Numbered from the stretch's first letter, positions 18,803-29,364 are shown. The stretch is 64,000 bases of DNA from Ch128b sp964527925 (GCA_964527925.1 CAZGQO010000013.1:1-64000); one strand, 5' to 3'. The notes: generated by a model from the letters alone, not told the origin. Program-made: numbers and translations.

Positions 18803-21469
18803 TTAATTGATCAATAAATTTTTCTTAAGAATTGAAGATTTTTCTCGCCATTTCAAATAAATTCTGAGTTCCGCAAAGCTAATTTCTTCAGGCAGTTTTG
18901 ATTTAATCATCGGGAGAAATTTTGATTCCGTCTCTTTTAAAACTTTTTCCATTAACTGTATATGTTCATTTGGAATTATTTTTCGTATATCGAAATCAAA
19001 ATTGTTTTCAATTAGTGAAATTATATGATCAGCTACAATTGTTTCACTTAAATTTCTCATCTCACAAATTTCGATTAAACTCATACCGTTTTTTATCATA
19101 TTAAATGTAATTCTCACACTCTCCGGCAATTTACTTTCATTTTGATCCATCGATGTTTCTGCTTCTGATAAGAAACTATTTATTTCTTCAATCATCTCAT
19201 TGCTGCATTTCAAGAAAATTTTTTCTGTCATACCAGAAATCGTTCGAAATTCTTCTCTGGTTCTTGGCATTACTACAGAAATCTCTCTAAGTAAATCATC
19301 AGGACAAACAAAATTTTCGGGTTGATTAAATTTGCTGGCAATTTTTTTTCGAAGATTTTTCAGACGATCATAAAGCGATAAGTTTTTTCTTAAGTCAACT
19401 GTAGTTGATGATTTGGTCGTCTTTGGTTCAATCTTAATTTCTGTTATTTGTTGATTGTTTAATTCGTCTAATCCTTTGGATGTAATGGAAAGAGTCGGAT
19501 AAAGTGACGGTGATTTTTCAATCTTATCCTGAACAATCAATTCATTGATTTTCGTTTTTATTTTTTCTTTATCAATTCCGCTTAAAAAACCATAGGTTGA
19601 AACATTAAATAACTTATACTCCATAATTTTTTTTGATTTCGATCCACGCAGAATGTCTATAATAGTATTTGTCCCAAATTTACCGTTGACTTCTTTAATC
19701 GTTTTTAAAATTTCTTTTTCGATATTTATTGAAGATAGATCGAAAATCGATTTTTTTGATTTGCAATTATCACAATTTTCACAGCTGAAATTATCACTTA
19801 CATCTTCACCAAAATATTTTAAAATAAATTTCCAGCGGCACTCATTAGTAAAAATAAAATTCTCCATTTCATTGAGTCTTTTAATGCCTCGAGCTAAATG
19901 CAATTCTAAGTCAGCGAAATTAATTGGAAGTTGATCAGAATAAATTCTTGGTGAAGTGAAATAAAATCCTTGGTTAAAAGTGATGAGTTTATATTCAATT
20001 ATTCCACTCTGATCTAACTCTTCGAGTATTTCCTCAATCTGAGTTCTTAATAAATCTGTTAAATTGATAATCGTCAAAAGATTAACCTTAATGAGTTTTT
20101 GTGTAATTGATGAACCAAATTTTCTGAAGAGTGTTTCAATCAGAATTTGTTCGTTAGTCGTCAGGCGACTTTTAATTTCATTATAATTAACATAGGTGAT
20201 TAAAATTTTAATCATCAAATAATCATTCTCAGAGACAAATCTTATTAAATCATTCCTTTCTAAAATTGATATGATCGATTGTATTTGTTGAGTCGATAAA
20301 TTTTCATTGAGAATACTGTTAATGAGTTTGTAATCAAGAGAAATGATTTTTCTACTTTCTTCACCAATCTTCAATCCGATAAAATCATTAAATCTCTCAT
20401 AAAATTTAATTATGGTTTGTCTTGATGGGAAAGCATTTGAAAGAAAAAATTCATGAATTTTTCTGTCTGAATTTGAATAAATTAAATACGCAAAAGCTTT
20501 AAAGCCGTCTCGCCCAGCACGACCAATCTCCTGATAATAACTCTCAATTGATCCAGACATTCCATAATGTATAACTGCACGAATATCTGGTTTATTAATT
20601 CCCATTCCGAAAGCATTTGTTGCGACAATTACTTCCGATTTATTATTAATAAAAAACTCTTGAATTGACTTTCTCTCTTCATTTGTCATACCTGCATGAT
20701 AAGGAAGCGAAGAAATATTTTTTGCAATCAGTTTTTCGTTTAGTTCTTCCGTTTCCCGTCGTGTTGATGCATAAATAATTTTTGATCCTTCAACCTGTTT
20801 GATAACATCAAGAAGTTTTTCAAATCTGTTTTTGAGATTAAATACTTCGATGAAAATATTTGGACGGTAAAATCCTTTGACAAAAATTTTTGGCGATTGT
20901 AACTCAAGCTTTTCTACTATGTCTGACCTAACTTCTGGAGTTGCTGTGGCTGTGAATGCTGCAATAGGGCATCGAGGAATTTCTCTAAAAACTTCGGCTA
21001 TCTTCAAGTAACTCGGTCTGAAATCATGTCCCCATTGACTTATGCAATGAGCTTCATCAACAGCAAGTAAAGAGATTTTTGTTTTCTTGATTAACTCAAC
21101 AAAATTATCTGTGATAAATTTTTCAGGTGATACATACAAAAGTTTTATCTTTCCATTTTCAATTTGAGCTGCAACCTGCTGTTGTTCATAAAATGTTAAG
21201 AAGCTGTTTAAGTAAGCTGCGGGAATTTTATCTTTAATTTGTGCAACCTGATCCTGCATCAATGAAATTAATGGCGAGATAACTATTGTAAGTCCATTAA
21301 AAATTTTTGCGGGGAGTTGATAACAAATTGACTTTCCAGCACCGGTTGGTAAGATTGCAAGTACATCTTTTTGTAAAAGAATTGAAGATATTATCTCTTT
21401 TTGCGGTGAGCGAAAACTTGCAAAGCCAAAAGTCTCAAATAAAATTTCTTCAAGATTAAAATTTTTCAT
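18803..21469 (-). CDS. recQ: ATP-dependent DNA helicase RecQ, long form
   Basis: About 888 residues from the ATG at 21469 (TTG at 21481 is also open). RecQ unwinds DNA 3-prime to 5-prime in repair. Motif 0/I region FRSPQKEII and LPTGAGKSICYQLP, DEAH box AVDEAHCISQWGHDFR, helicase C motif QEIGRAGRDG, zinc-binding CRWKFILKYFG...CENCDNC, winged helix, and an HRDC-like domain (about 730-795) are in order. After it, a C-terminal module (about 800-892) resembles the HTH_40 domain found in longer RecQ proteins. This makes it about 280 residues longer than E. coli RecQ. No clear Shine-Dalgarno sequence. Confidence 0.93.
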   Translation of the reverse strand: MKNFNLEEILFETFGFASFRSPQKEIISSILLQKDVLAILPTGAGKSICYQLPAKIFNGLTIVISPLISLMQDQVAQIKDKIPAAYLNSFLTFYEQQQVAAQIENGKIKLLYVSPEKFITDNFVELIKKTKISLLAVDEAHCISQWGHDFRPSYLKIAEVFREIPRCPIAAFTATATPEVRSDIVEKLELQSPKIFVKGFYRPNIFIEVFNLKNRFEKLLDVIKQVEGSKIIYASTRRETEELNEKLIAKNISSLPYHAGMTNEERKSIQEFFINNKSEVIVATNAFGMGINKPDIRAVIHYGMSGSIESYYQEIGRAGRDGFKAFAYLIYSNSDRKIHEFFLSNAFPSRQTIIKFYERFNDFIGLKIGEESRKIISLDYKLINSILNENLSTQQIQSIISILERNDLIRFVSENDYLMIKILITYVNYNEIKSRLTTNEQILIETLFRKFGSSITQKLIKVNLLTIINLTDLLRTQIEEILEELDQSGIIEYKLITFNQGFYFTSPRIYSDQLPINFADLELHLARGIKRLNEMENFIFTNECRWKFILKYFGEDVSDNFSCENCDNCKSKKSIFDLSSINIEKEILKTIKEVNGKFGTNTIIDILRGSKSKKIMEYKLFNVSTYGFLSGIDKEKIKTKINELIVQDKIEKSPSLYPTLSITSKGLDELNNQQITEIKIEPKTTKSSTTVDLRKNLSLYDRLKNLRKKIASKFNQPENFVCPDDLLREISVVMPRTREEFRTISGMTEKIFLKCSNEMIEEINSFLSEAETSMDQNESKLPESVRITFNMIKNGMSLIEICEMRNLSETIVADHIISLIENNFDFDIRKIIPNEHIQLMEKVLKETESKFLPMIKSKLPEEISFAELRIYLKWREKSSILKKNLLIN

Positions 21470-21621
21470 TTCGAATTTCAAAAAGTAGATGTGATTTCAA
21501 TTCTTAATCAATTCTAAAATACAATTTTTTAATGTTGATATTAATTGAGGAATGGAAATTTATTTTGAAAGTTGTTTCTAAATTAAAATAATTCTTAAAG
21601 AATTAGTGGATGTTTTAGAAA

Positions 21622-23085
21622 TCATTTACCTGTGATCAATTTATAAAGCTGTAAGTATTTCTTCGCAGAAGAATTCCATGAGAAATCTGCTTTCATAGCA
21701 TTAATCTGGATTTGCTTCCAGATTTTTTTGTTTTGAAATTTTTCAATAGCTCGATTTATTGCATCTATCATTGCCTGACTTGAATAATCTTCAAACACGA
21801 ATCCAGTTCCGTTTTTCAAACCAAGCTTTTCATAATAATCCCAATCATGAACTGTATCTGCAAGTCCGCCAGTTTTTCTTACAATTGGAACTGTACCATA
21901 TTTCAAGCTATAAATTTGATTTAAACCGCAAGGTTCGTATCTGGAAGGCATAAGAAACATATCGGCACCTGCTTCAATCAAGTGAGCAAGTCGATTATCA
22001 AAACCAAGTTTTACAGCAAATTTATCGGGAAAAGAATAATGGAGCCCCCTGAAAAAATCTTCGTACTTTTCTTCACCTGAACCAAGAACTACAAATCTGC
22101 AATTCAATTGAGTTATCTCGTCTACGGCACCAATAAAGAGATCAAAACCTTTTTGAGAAACAAGTCGAGAAACAATTCCAATTAAAGGCGTCTCCTTATC
22201 TTCCGGCAGATGAAAATATTTTAAGAGTTCAATTTTATTTTTTGTTTTTCGGTAGAGTGATTTTTCTGAATATCTAAAGGGTATCAATTTGTCTGTTCTT
22301 GGATTCCACTCACTGTAATCGATTCCATTCAGTATTCCAAAAAGTTTATCTTTTTTTGATTGAAGAACTTTCTCCATTCTACCGCCCAATTCTGGAGTTA
22401 AAATTTCTCTTGCGTAAGACTCACTGACAGTGGTGATTGCATCAGAGAATTCAATCCCTGCTTTTAAGAAAGAAACTTTACCGTGAAACTCGAGTGGTCC
22501 GCCGAGATAAAAATATTTTCCATCGAGGTGATTTTTGTAAATTAAATCTGGAGAAAAATTACCCTGATATTCGATGTTGTGAATGGTGAATAAAAACTTC
22601 GTGTTCTTGAAAAGTAAGTCCCATCCATAATGTTGTTTTAGAATTACAGGCAACAAACCACAGGGCCAATCGTTCAGGTGAATAATATCGGGATCCCATT
22701 GTAATCTCTGACAAATCTCAATTACACTTTTAGAAAAAGTTAAAAATCGTTCGCCTTCATCGTTATCATTGGTATAAATTGAATCTCGATTGAAATGCTG
22801 CTTCGAATCAACAAAATAAACTTCAATGTTTGAGTCATCGGGCAATAATTTTTTGAAAGTCTGGATTGAATACTCTTTTTCTGAAATGGTTACTTTGATT
22901 TCATTAATATCAAAACAGTAATGCAATTCTTCACGCCATGGGTCAATAAATGAATAACGTGGAATAAATATTTTAACTTCACAACCAAGCTTACTCAATG
23001 CTTTAGGCAACGACTTTGCAACATCAGCAAGTCCACCAACTTTAGCAATTGGAGAAAGTTCTGTTGTTATGAATGCAATCTTCAT
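21622..23085 (-). CDS. glgA: Glycogen (starch) synthase
   Basis: 487 residues, GT5 family with two Rossmann domains. Transfers glucose from ADP-glucose (or UDP-glucose) to glycogen. The N-terminal TELSPIAKVGGLADV contains the ADP-glucose-binding Lys15-Val-Gly-Gly motif. HNIEYQGNF, DFINLNDWPCG-like HLNDWPCGLLP, and the C-terminal MPSRYEPCGLNQIYSLKYG with the catalytic Glu are present. It starts 6 bases after larB, so it is likely in the larE-larB-glgA transcript even though the functions differ. The pullulanase at 5274-7610 could act on the same polymer, but it is exported. Confidence 0.95.
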   Translation of the reverse strand: MKIAFITTELSPIAKVGGLADVAKSLPKALSKLGCEVKIFIPRYSFIDPWREELHYCFDINEIKVTISEKEYSIQTFKKLLPDDSNIEVYFVDSKQHFNRDSIYTNDNDEGERFLTFSKSVIEICQRLQWDPDIIHLNDWPCGLLPVILKQHYGWDLLFKNTKFLFTIHNIEYQGNFSPDLIYKNHLDGKYFYLGGPLEFHGKVSFLKAGIEFSDAITTVSESYAREILTPELGGRMEKVLQSKKDKLFGILNGIDYSEWNPRTDKLIPFRYSEKSLYRKTKNKIELLKYFHLPEDKETPLIGIVSRLVSQKGFDLFIGAVDEITQLNCRFVVLGSGEEKYEDFFRGLHYSFPDKFAVKLGFDNRLAHLIEAGADMFLMPSRYEPCGLNQIYSLKYGTVPIVRKTGGLADTVHDWDYYEKLGLKNGTGFVFEDYSSQAMIDAINRAIEKFQNKKIWKQIQINAMKADFSWNSSAKKYLQLYKLITGK

Positions 23086-23091
23086 TCAACA

Positions 23092-23859
23092 CTACTTTTT
23101 ATTCCTATTTTCGATTACATTTAGAATTTTGATAGCCGCAGCTGCAGCTCCAACTCCATTGTTTATGTTAACAACAGTAATGCCGGGAGAACAACTTGTG
23201 AGCATTGCAAACAAAGCAGTAAAGCCCTGCAATGATGTTCCATAACCAATGCTTGTGGGAATTGCAATTATTGGCTGATGAAACAATCCGCCAATTACTG
23301 AAGGAAGTGCGCCTTCCATTCCTGCAGCAACAATCAACACATCACAGGTTTTAATTTTTTCATACTTTGAAAATATTCTGTGAATACCTGCAACACCAAT
23401 ATCATAAAATTTCTCGTGATTTATATTTAATGCCTGTAAAATTATACTTGCTTCTTCGCAAACAGGAATATCAGTTGTGCCTGCAGAAATTAATGCAACT
23501 TTTCCATTGATTTTTGATTTTGATTTACCAATAAAAAAAGATCTGCCTTCGAAAGAGAAAACACCATTCTTAAATTTTTTCTTTATCACTTTCAGCTTAT
23601 CTTCTGAACATCTTGTTCCAACGACGAGTTTTTTTTCTTTATATAATTCAGCGATTATTTTAAGAATTTTATCAATTGACTTATTCTCGCAATAAATTAT
23701 CTCAGGGATTAAAGTTCTTTTCTCTCTGTGTAAATCAATCTCTGCAAATTCAAATTGAAGTAAAGAAATGTTTTTCTCAATAAAATCGAGAAGTTCTTCA
23801 ATGGAAATTTTGGCGTTCTTATAATCTTCAAGATATTTTTTTAATTCGTTTTCTTTCAT
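23092..23859 (-). CDS. larB: Nickel pincer cofactor biosynthesis protein LarB
   Basis: 255 residues. LarB carboxylates and hydrolyses nicotinic acid adenine dinucleotide to pyridinium-3,5-bis-carboxylate mononucleotide, the first step to the nickel-pincer cofactor of lactate racemase. The C-terminal AIRC-like (PurE-related) domain is clear: LISAGTTDIPVCEEA, AAGMEGALPSVIGGL, and AIPTSIGYGTSLQGF, ending in NINNGVGAAAAA. The N-terminal 90 residues are the LarB-specific region. ATG overlaps the larE stop by 4 bases. LarC and LarA are not in the window. Confidence 0.9.
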   Translation of the reverse strand: MKENELKKYLEDYKNAKISIEELLDFIEKNISLLQFEFAEIDLHREKRTLIPEIIYCENKSIDKILKIIAELYKEKKLVVGTRCSEDKLKVIKKKFKNGVFSFEGRSFFIGKSKSKINGKVALISAGTTDIPVCEEASIILQALNINHEKFYDIGVAGIHRIFSKYEKIKTCDVLIVAAGMEGALPSVIGGLFHQPIIAIPTSIGYGTSLQGFTALFAMLTSCSPGITVVNINNGVGAAAAAIKILNVIENRNKK

Positions 23860-24671
23860 TTTAAGATTTCTATTTTTTGAACAATGTTTCTGTTTAATTT
23901 TCCTGAAGAAAATCCTTCTTCATCAATCTCAATTTCTTTGTAACCGATTGATTCGAAATGTGATTTTATATCTTTAATATTCTGTTTGAGAATTGAAATC
24001 ATGTGTTTATCGACTTCAATTTTTGCTTTATCGCCGAAGTGTCGCACACGCACATTTGTAAATCCAAATCTTCTCAAAAATCTTTCTCCATCTGCAATCA
24101 TACGAAGTGCTTCACGATTAATTTCAGTTCCATAAGGAATTCTGGAAGAAAGACACGGTGCAGCTGGCTTATCATAATTTGGAAGTCCGAGAAATTTCGC
24201 CGCTTCTCTTACATTTTTCTTTGTGAATCCACATTCAATCAAGGGTGATTTTATTTTTTTCTCACTTGCAGCTAATCTGCCCGGACGATAATCACCGAGA
24301 TCATCGAGATTAGCGCCATCAAGAATAAAGTTATAGTTTTCTTTTTCAGCAATTTCTTGAAGCCTTTCGTAAAGTTCTGATTTACAGAAGTAACAACGAT
24401 TGATAGAATTTTTTGCGTAGTTTTCAATATCAAGTTCGTTGTACTCAATTTCTCTGTAATTGAAACTAAATTTATTTGCAATTTCACGGGCAAGAAGTAT
24501 ATCTTCTTCAATGATAGTCTCAGTTTTTGCCAGAACAATTAAGGCATTACGGCCAAGAATTTTATTTGCGATAAAAGCAACAAGAGTTGAATCCACTCCA
24601 CCTGAAAATCCAACAACCACCTTTTCAAATGAGGATATCAATTGTTCAAGTTGTTCTATTTTTTCTTCCAT
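23856..24671 (-). CDS. larE: Sacrificial/cluster-type sulfur transferase LarE
   Basis: About 271 residues from the ATG at 24671; the longer frame from 24749 has no support from homology. The PP-loop ATPase motif GFSGGVDST adenylates the cofactor precursor's carboxylates so that sulfur can be added. Three cysteines are present where LarE proteins carry sulfur ligands: the pair CYFC (Cys93, Cys96) and PCLSSR (Cys173). Known one-cysteine LarE sacrifices its cysteine, whereas three-cysteine forms have been shown to bind a [4Fe-4S] cluster and act catalytically; this one has the three-cysteine pattern. First gene of larE-larB-glgA. Confidence 0.88.
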   Translation of the reverse strand: MEEKIEQLEQLISSFEKVVVGFSGGVDSTLVAFIANKILGRNALIVLAKTETIIEEDILLAREIANKFSFNYREIEYNELDIENYAKNSINRCYFCKSELYERLQEIAEKENYNFILDGANLDDLGDYRPGRLAASEKKIKSPLIECGFTKKNVREAAKFLGLPNYDKPAAPCLSSRIPYGTEINREALRMIADGERFLRRFGFTNVRVRHFGDKAKIEVDKHMISILKQNIKDIKSHFESIGYKEIEIDEEGFSSGKLNRNIVQKIEILK

Positions 24672-24908
24672 ATCTCTCAATAATTTATTACTGTTAACAA
24701 ATTTAGAATTTTCTATCCAAAAAATTTGCAACTGATTCCTGAACTTCAAATCAAATGATAAAGTTGATGCGAGTAATTTAAATTAAAAAATCAATTATTC
24801 TAATCGAATCTCTATCTTCCATTTCAAAAATATTTCTCTTTACATTAATCCAATCCAAAATTCTTAATCAACTATTTTTTATCTTAATAATAATTTTGAT
24901 GAGATTAT

Positions 24909-25628
24909 ATGTTTAAGCCAGATAAAATATTAAGAAGCAGAAGAAAAACAATTCAATTAACAATTAATGAAAATGGTGAACTTATAGTCAAAGCACCTTT
25001 TAGCGTTAGTAATAAAAAAATTCTGGAATTTGTATCTAAACATACTGATTGGATAATCGATACAAGAGAAAAAGTACAAAGAAGCATCTCTAAATTCAGA
25101 AACAAAAAGTTTGTTGATGGTGAAACATACTTCATACTTGGAGAAATTTATAAATTGAAACTTGTAGATCCTGATCGCTTATCTGAACCTATCAAACTTA
25201 ATCATATTCATAAAAAAATTTTACTTAACTCAAATTACCGTTCTTCAGCAAAAACTATTCTTATTAATTTTTACAAAGACTTAGCTTATGAAATTATTGA
25301 AAAAAGAGTTGAACGTTGCTTATTGTTGTACAAAGCAATTTTTAATGAAGATCTTACTTATACCAGAATCAAGATAAGCAATGCAAGAAGACGACTCGGT
25401 TCATGTTCACCAAAGGGAGTTTTGAGTTTTTCATGGCGAATTATTCAAGCTCCTATGGAGGTAGTTGATCATGTGGTGGCTCATGAAATTGTTCACCTTA
25501 AAATAAAAAATCACCAAAAAGACTTCTGGCTTGAAATGATAAAACTCAGACGCAATTATGAAAGTGAGATTAAATGGATCAAAGAGAACTGGTTTGAACT
25601 AAGAGAGTTTTTAAATGATAAAAGCTGA
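24909..25628 (+). CDS. YgjP-type M48-like metallopeptidase domain protein
   Basis: 239 residues. The DUF45/WLM-type domain (YgjP family, PF01863) has zinc motif HEIVHLKIKNHQKDFW, with HExxH plus a downstream His. The preceding RIKISNARRRLGSCSPKGVLSFSWR is typical of the family. The family is predicted to be metal-dependent peptidases, with a solved archaeal-bacterial fold but unclear substrate. Intracellular, no signal peptide. It is followed by the BatA-like gene 43 bases downstream. Confidence 0.85.
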   Translation: MFKPDKILRSRRKTIQLTINENGELIVKAPFSVSNKKILEFVSKHTDWIIDTREKVQRSISKFRNKKFVDGETYFILGEIYKLKLVDPDRLSEPIKLNHIHKKILLNSNYRSSAKTILINFYKDLAYEIIEKRVERCLLLYKAIFNEDLTYTRIKISNARRRLGSCSPKGVLSFSWRIIQAPMEVVDHVVAHEIVHLKIKNHQKDFWLEMIKLRRNYESEIKWIKENWFELREFLNDKS

Positions 25629-25671
25629 TCATCTGTATAATCATCAATCATTATAAATAAAGAAGAAACCT

Positions 25672-27771
25672 ATGACATTTCTAAATCCACTTGTTTTAAT
25701 TGGATTATTAGCAGCTTCAATTCCAATTATTATTCACCTTCTCAACTTAAGGAAATTAAAAGTAGTTGAATTCAGCTCTCTTCAATTTTTGAAAGAGATG
25801 CAAAAAAATAAGATGCGTAAAATTCGCATTAAACAAATCATCCTCCTTATTCTTAGAACTCTGATAATTGTTTTTCTCGTGTTTTCTTTTTCCAGACCTA
25901 CAATAAAAAACATAAATATTGCTGGGCTTGGGTCAGAAGTAAAAAACACAATTGTTTTGATAGTTGATGATACTCCAAGTATGTCTGTTCAGGATAAAAG
26001 AGGAGAATTGATTACACAGGCAAAAAAAATCGCCAGCAAGATTCTCGAACTCACAGAAGACGGTGATGAAATTTATTTTTTAAGATTTTCTGAATTAAAT
26101 CCAATTCTCGAAAATTATGAACCGACAAGCAAGTATTCTGCATTAAAAGAAATTGAAAGATTTGAAGTCTCTGATGTTTCTAAAAATTTTTATGATGTAT
26201 TTGTTTCCACTTCAAGGATTCTTGAGAAGGCAAAGAACTTATCAAAAGAAGTTTATATCATAACAGATTTTCAAAAGACAAACTTTTTACAAAACGAATT
26301 GCTTTCAAACCTAAAGTTTGATAAGTCAATCGATAGAAACACGAGAATTTATTTTTTCAAATTAGGGGAAAAAGATTTTTACAACATTTCAATTGATTCA
26401 CTTATAATTAACAATCGAATATTTGAATTAAACAAACCAATTTCAGTCACTGCTTCTATCACAAATCATTCAACAATTGATGCAAAAAACACTAACAGCA
26501 ATCTTTTCTTTAGTGATAAAAAAGTCGCACAAAAAGGGATCGATATAAATTCAAGATCAGCCTCGAACTTCACTCTTACCGGACAAACAAATCAATATGG
26601 ATTTATTCCTGCAAGACTTGAAATCGAAGAAGATGATTTCATAAAAGATAACAGTTACTTTTTTGGATTTTATGTGCCGGAAAAAATTAAAGTACTGATG
26701 GTCAGTGAGACTGATCAAGATTTATTATTTATAAATCTTGTTCTTTCGCAAACGCTTGATGATAATTCTGAACCAATATTCCAGATTACTCAAACCACCC
26801 CAAAATTTATTAACTCTTTCAATTTGATGAATTATGATCTCATCATCACTTCATCAATTGAAAAGATTGATAACCTGGAAAGAATCATTCAGTACATAAA
26901 CGACGGTGGAAATATTTTGATCTTACCTTCGGACAATTTAACTCCAATTGCTTTTGGTCGTGCACTGGAGAAACTTGGATTAAAATCTATCGATGGTGTT
27001 AGTGGTTCAAAAGAAACAAAAACAAGCTATACCAGATTCAAAGAAGTTGATTTAAATCATCCAATCTTCTCAGGAATTTTTGTAGAAAAGAGAACAGAAC
27101 GAATCGAATCACCAAGGATTTATTATTCATTTAATTACAAAGCAGGCTTGAAAGGGAAAGATATAATTACGCTTGAAAACAATTATTCATTCCTGGTTGA
27201 AGAAAAATTGGGCAGAGGAAATATTTTGCTTTTTACATCGGCGTTTAACTTAAATTGGAATGAATTCCCCATCAAACCTATTTTTGTTCCGATCATCAGT
27301 CGAATCGGATTGTATTCAAACTCTGGTATAAACAATTGCTTTTCTTTTATTGCTGGTGATGAAGTGAAAGTACGATTACCAAAATTGAATGGTTCAGAAA
27401 TAAAGTTAATTTTTCCAGATGGAAGAGAAGCTGTAATTACTTTATCTGATCAAAACGAAAAAGATCTTTTGAATGTTGGAAGATTATACCAATCAGGAAT
27501 TTATAAGCTTCACCAGAATGACCAGGTTATATCATTAATCTCGATTAACATAGATAGTCATGAATCAGATTTAAGTAAACTTGATGATGATGAACTTTTC
27601 AAATTTGCTCAATTTTCTTTTCCTGATGGCAGATTAAAAATTTTTAATCCCGATACAAATCCTGAACAAATTATCAAGCAGGAAAGATACGGTACTGAAC
27701 TCTGGAAATTCTTTTTAGTCCTTGCACTCATTTGTCTTGTTCTTGAAATGATTATTGTCAGAAAGTTATAG
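25672..27771 (+). CDS. BatA-type membrane protein with VWA-like domain
   Basis: 699 residues. The N-terminus is a classic BatA domain (PF07584): FLNPLVLIGLLAASIPIIIHLLNLRKL, a second membrane helix at about 62-80, then a von Willebrand-A-like domain with DDTPSMSVQDKRG (MIDAS DxSxS equivalent is D-D-T-P-S, so the motif is degenerate). Further on it resembles a glutamine amidotransferase-like domain (NDGGNILILPSDNLTP) and ends with a C-terminal membrane helix. BatA proteins usually sit next to a MoxR ATPase; none is adjacent here. Function in envelope stress is only inferred. Confidence 0.85.
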   Translation: MTFLNPLVLIGLLAASIPIIIHLLNLRKLKVVEFSSLQFLKEMQKNKMRKIRIKQIILLILRTLIIVFLVFSFSRPTIKNINIAGLGSEVKNTIVLIVDDTPSMSVQDKRGELITQAKKIASKILELTEDGDEIYFLRFSELNPILENYEPTSKYSALKEIERFEVSDVSKNFYDVFVSTSRILEKAKNLSKEVYIITDFQKTNFLQNELLSNLKFDKSIDRNTRIYFFKLGEKDFYNISIDSLIINNRIFELNKPISVTASITNHSTIDAKNTNSNLFFSDKKVAQKGIDINSRSASNFTLTGQTNQYGFIPARLEIEEDDFIKDNSYFFGFYVPEKIKVLMVSETDQDLLFINLVLSQTLDDNSEPIFQITQTTPKFINSFNLMNYDLIITSSIEKIDNLERIIQYINDGGNILILPSDNLTPIAFGRALEKLGLKSIDGVSGSKETKTSYTRFKEVDLNHPIFSGIFVEKRTERIESPRIYYSFNYKAGLKGKDIITLENNYSFLVEEKLGRGNILLFTSAFNLNWNEFPIKPIFVPIISRIGLYSNSGINNCFSFIAGDEVKVRLPKLNGSEIKLIFPDGREAVITLSDQNEKDLLNVGRLYQSGIYKLHQNDQVISLISINIDSHESDLSKLDDDELFKFAQFSFPDGRLKIFNPDTNPEQIIKQERYGTELWKFFLVLALICLVLEMIIVRKL

Positions 27772-28008
27772 TTAAAAAACTCTTATCATTAAACTGAATC
27801 TGATAAGGTTTGCACAAATAATTATTCAATTATAAAAATAAAGATATAAGTTTGATTCAATTGATTTTCTTGAGAATATATTCTCACTTCAAAGAATTTT
27901 AGATGATTGAGCCTGATTATCAATTATGGATCAAAATCTTGTGAAACAATTTTATCAGAATTTTATATATATTTAATCAGATAAAAAGATGAGTAAATCA
28001 AGGAGATT

Positions 28009-29298
28009 ATGTTAGAAGTAAAACCAAACGAATTAGAAAAAGTTGTTCTTGTTGGATTTGTTTTTCCAAGACAGGATAAGAAAATTGTCTTTGAACATCT
28101 TGAAGAATTGAAATTGCTCTGCAAAACAGCAGGCGGTGAAGTTGTTAAAGTTTTTATTCAAGAATTGAAACAGCCAAATCCAGCATTACTTATTGGCAAA
28201 GGCAAAGCAGAAGAAATTGCACAGTATGTTCAGGAAAATAATATCAGTGCAATTATTTTTGATGATGAACTTACACCAACGCAAGTGCGTAACCTTGAAA
28301 ACTTAGCAAAATGCAAAGTCCTTGATCGATCTGCAGTTATTCTCGATATCTTTGCATCAAACGCAAGAACAAGAGAAGCAAAAACTCAGGTTGAACTTGC
28401 CCAATATGAATACTTTCTGCCAAGATTAACTCGTCAGTGGACGCACCTTTCGAAACAGTTTGGTGGAATTGGTACAAAAGGTCCTGGCGAAACACAAATT
28501 GAAACCGACCGACGAATTATCAAAAGAAAAATTGCAACTCTTCAACACAAACTCAAAGAAATAGACACTCAACGAGAAACACAAAGAAAACATCGAGAAA
28601 AATTTTTCAAAGTTGTTCTGGCTGGATATACAAACACTGGCAAATCTACACTTCTAAATTTATTAACTGATGCAAATGTTCTTGTTGAAGATAAATTGTT
28701 TGCAACTCTTGATTCAACAACAAGACTTGTCAGAACAAAAAATGGATTCGAGTTTTTACTTTCCGATACAGTTGGATTTATCAGAAAACTCCCTCACAAT
28801 TTAATTGCATCTTTTAGAAGCACTTTGATTGAAATAGTTTATGCTGATTTAATTCTTCATGTAATTGATGCAAGTCATCCAAATAAAGAAGAACAAATTC
28901 AGGTTGTTCAGGATACATTAAAAGAAATCAAAGCTAATTTGAATCGTGTAATTTTAGTTTTCAACAAAATTGATCTGATTCAGGACAAAAACCAGATTGA
29001 TTTACTTTCGACTAAATATCCTGATGCCGTTTTTATTTCTGCTGAAAGAGGAATAAATGTTAATGCTTTAATCGAAAGAATTGAAAAATATATATCAGAG
29101 AATTATGTGACTGATGAGCTGATTATCAATCCTGATGAAACAGATAAGTTGATTGAAATTCAAAAATACAGTGATGATGTAGAAAATATTTTCCTTGACA
29201 ATCAAATTAAAGTAAAATTCAGATCAAGAAAAGAAAATTATCTCCGCTTGATGAGAATACTTAATGAAAGGCACGAGATTAATCACGATTTGAATTAG
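28009..29298 (+). CDS. hflX: GTPase HflX
   Basis: 429 residues. Ribosome-associated GTPase that splits stalled ribosomes after heat stress. The N-terminal HflX domain (VGF-PRQDKK, LIGKGKAEEIA, FDDELTPTQVRNLE) is followed by the glycine-rich GIGTKGPGETQIETDRR linker and the G domain: P-loop AGYTNTGKSTL, DTVGFIRKLP switch II, and NKID. Strong AAGGAG ribosome binding site before the ATG. Monocistronic, 66 bases before the methyltransferase. Confidence 0.96.
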   Translation: MLEVKPNELEKVVLVGFVFPRQDKKIVFEHLEELKLLCKTAGGEVVKVFIQELKQPNPALLIGKGKAEEIAQYVQENNISAIIFDDELTPTQVRNLENLAKCKVLDRSAVILDIFASNARTREAKTQVELAQYEYFLPRLTRQWTHLSKQFGGIGTKGPGETQIETDRRIIKRKIATLQHKLKEIDTQRETQRKHREKFFKVVLAGYTNTGKSTLLNLLTDANVLVEDKLFATLDSTTRLVRTKNGFEFLLSDTVGFIRKLPHNLIASFRSTLIEIVYADLILHVIDASHPNKEEQIQVVQDTLKEIKANLNRVILVFNKIDLIQDKNQIDLLSTKYPDAVFISAERGINVNALIERIEKYISENYVTDELIINPDETDKLIEIQKYSDDVENIFLDNQIKVKFRSRKENYLRLMRILNERHEINHDLN

Positions 29299-29364
29299 AA
29301 ATTGCTCAACTTTAAATCATTAACTTTTGAAATCCGTTAATTTATTCAATTTAGATTATCATAA

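Noticed and set aside
27780..27810. CTTATCA / TGATAAG inverted repeat after the BatA gene as a terminator
   Set aside because: Loop of about 12 bases, only 7-bp AT-rich stem and no T tract.
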